From assembly GCA_964454305.1 (NCBI GenBank), contig CAYVXX010000106.1:1-5713 (forward strand): a stretch of 5,713 nucleotides of DNA. Reading direction: 5' to 3'. The notes beneath the pieces were generated by a model. It made no database searches. It was not told the DNA's origin and was given only the letters and a program-made list of their open reading frames with translations. The position numbers and the translations under genes are program-made. Shown piece by piece: positions 5,659-5,713 of the stretch (the first letter of the stretch is position 1; each line of letters begins with the position of its first letter). This DNA is from JAUSPI01 sp964454305. GTDB taxonomy: Bacteria > Desulfobacterota > Syntrophia > Syntrophales > JADFWA01.

Positions 5659-5713
5659 TGGCGGAGGGAGCAGGATTCGAACCCGCGAACCTTTCGGTTA
5701 ACGGTTTTCAAGA
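5659..5713 (-). tRNA. tRNA-Ser(UGA), partial (5' half outside window)
   Basis: Only the 3' half is present: anticodon loop CTTGAAA (anticodon UGA, reading UCN), a long variable arm (TAACC GAAA GGTT), T-arm with TTCGAAT, acceptor 3' strand TCCCTCC, discriminator G and encoded CCA (5661-5659). The acceptor and D-arm lie beyond the right edge. It precedes tRNA-Ser(GCU) in the same direction. Confidence 0.9.

Overview
The window suggests a Gram-negative bacterium of moderate GC content. Several products carry Sec signals or lipoboxes, the tRNA genes encode their own CCA ends, and starts are preceded by strong AGGAGG-type sites. A dispersed hairpin repeat with GTCATTGC/GCAATCTC arms sits between two tRNA genes. 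I recall this repeat style from Nitrospirota, Desulfobacterota and related environmental genomes, but the window alone does not fix the phylum.

Everything annotated lies on the minus strand, so transcription runs from high to low coordinates. At the right edge is a tRNA cluster: a partial tRNA-Ser(UGA), a repeat-filled spacer, tRNA-Ser(GCU) and tRNA-Arg(ACG), followed by a clear intrinsic terminator (5297-5327). A gene-free stretch of about 300 bases follows. It holds a plausible promoter (5093-5122) and small repeats, then a tight operon begins.

In transcription order the operon encodes: (1) an ankyrin-repeat/caspase lipoprotein (4995-3727); (2) a 22-residue hydrophobic micro-ORF (3717-3649), too short for ordinary gene calling; (3) a secreted HtrA/trypsin-fold protein whose catalytic His and Ser are both replaced (3652-2963); (4) a caspase domain in the -1 frame relative to item 3 (called from 2906, open from 2993, ending 2130), most simply read as the C-terminal half of a frameshifted pseudotrypsin-caspase fusion; (5) a second ankyrin/caspase lipoprotein (2133-787); (6) a secreted protein with a FlgT/LPP20-like N-terminal part and a DUF4384-like domain (761 to beyond base 1). 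Gaps are 9 and 25 bases and two junctions are 4-base ATGA overlaps, so translation is probably coupled.

All three caspase domains keep the catalytic His (YYSGHG) and Cys (LDSCFSG). Two are predicted lipoproteins with Ala after the lipidated Cys, the usual outer-membrane sorting state. The striking point is an envelope-located set of three active-looking caspase paralogues with exchangeable N-terminal modules (ankyrin or dead serine protease), encoded with a DUF4384 protein. A periplasmic protein-binding and proteolysis system is a reasonable inference. No substrate, trigger or function can be read from the sequence.
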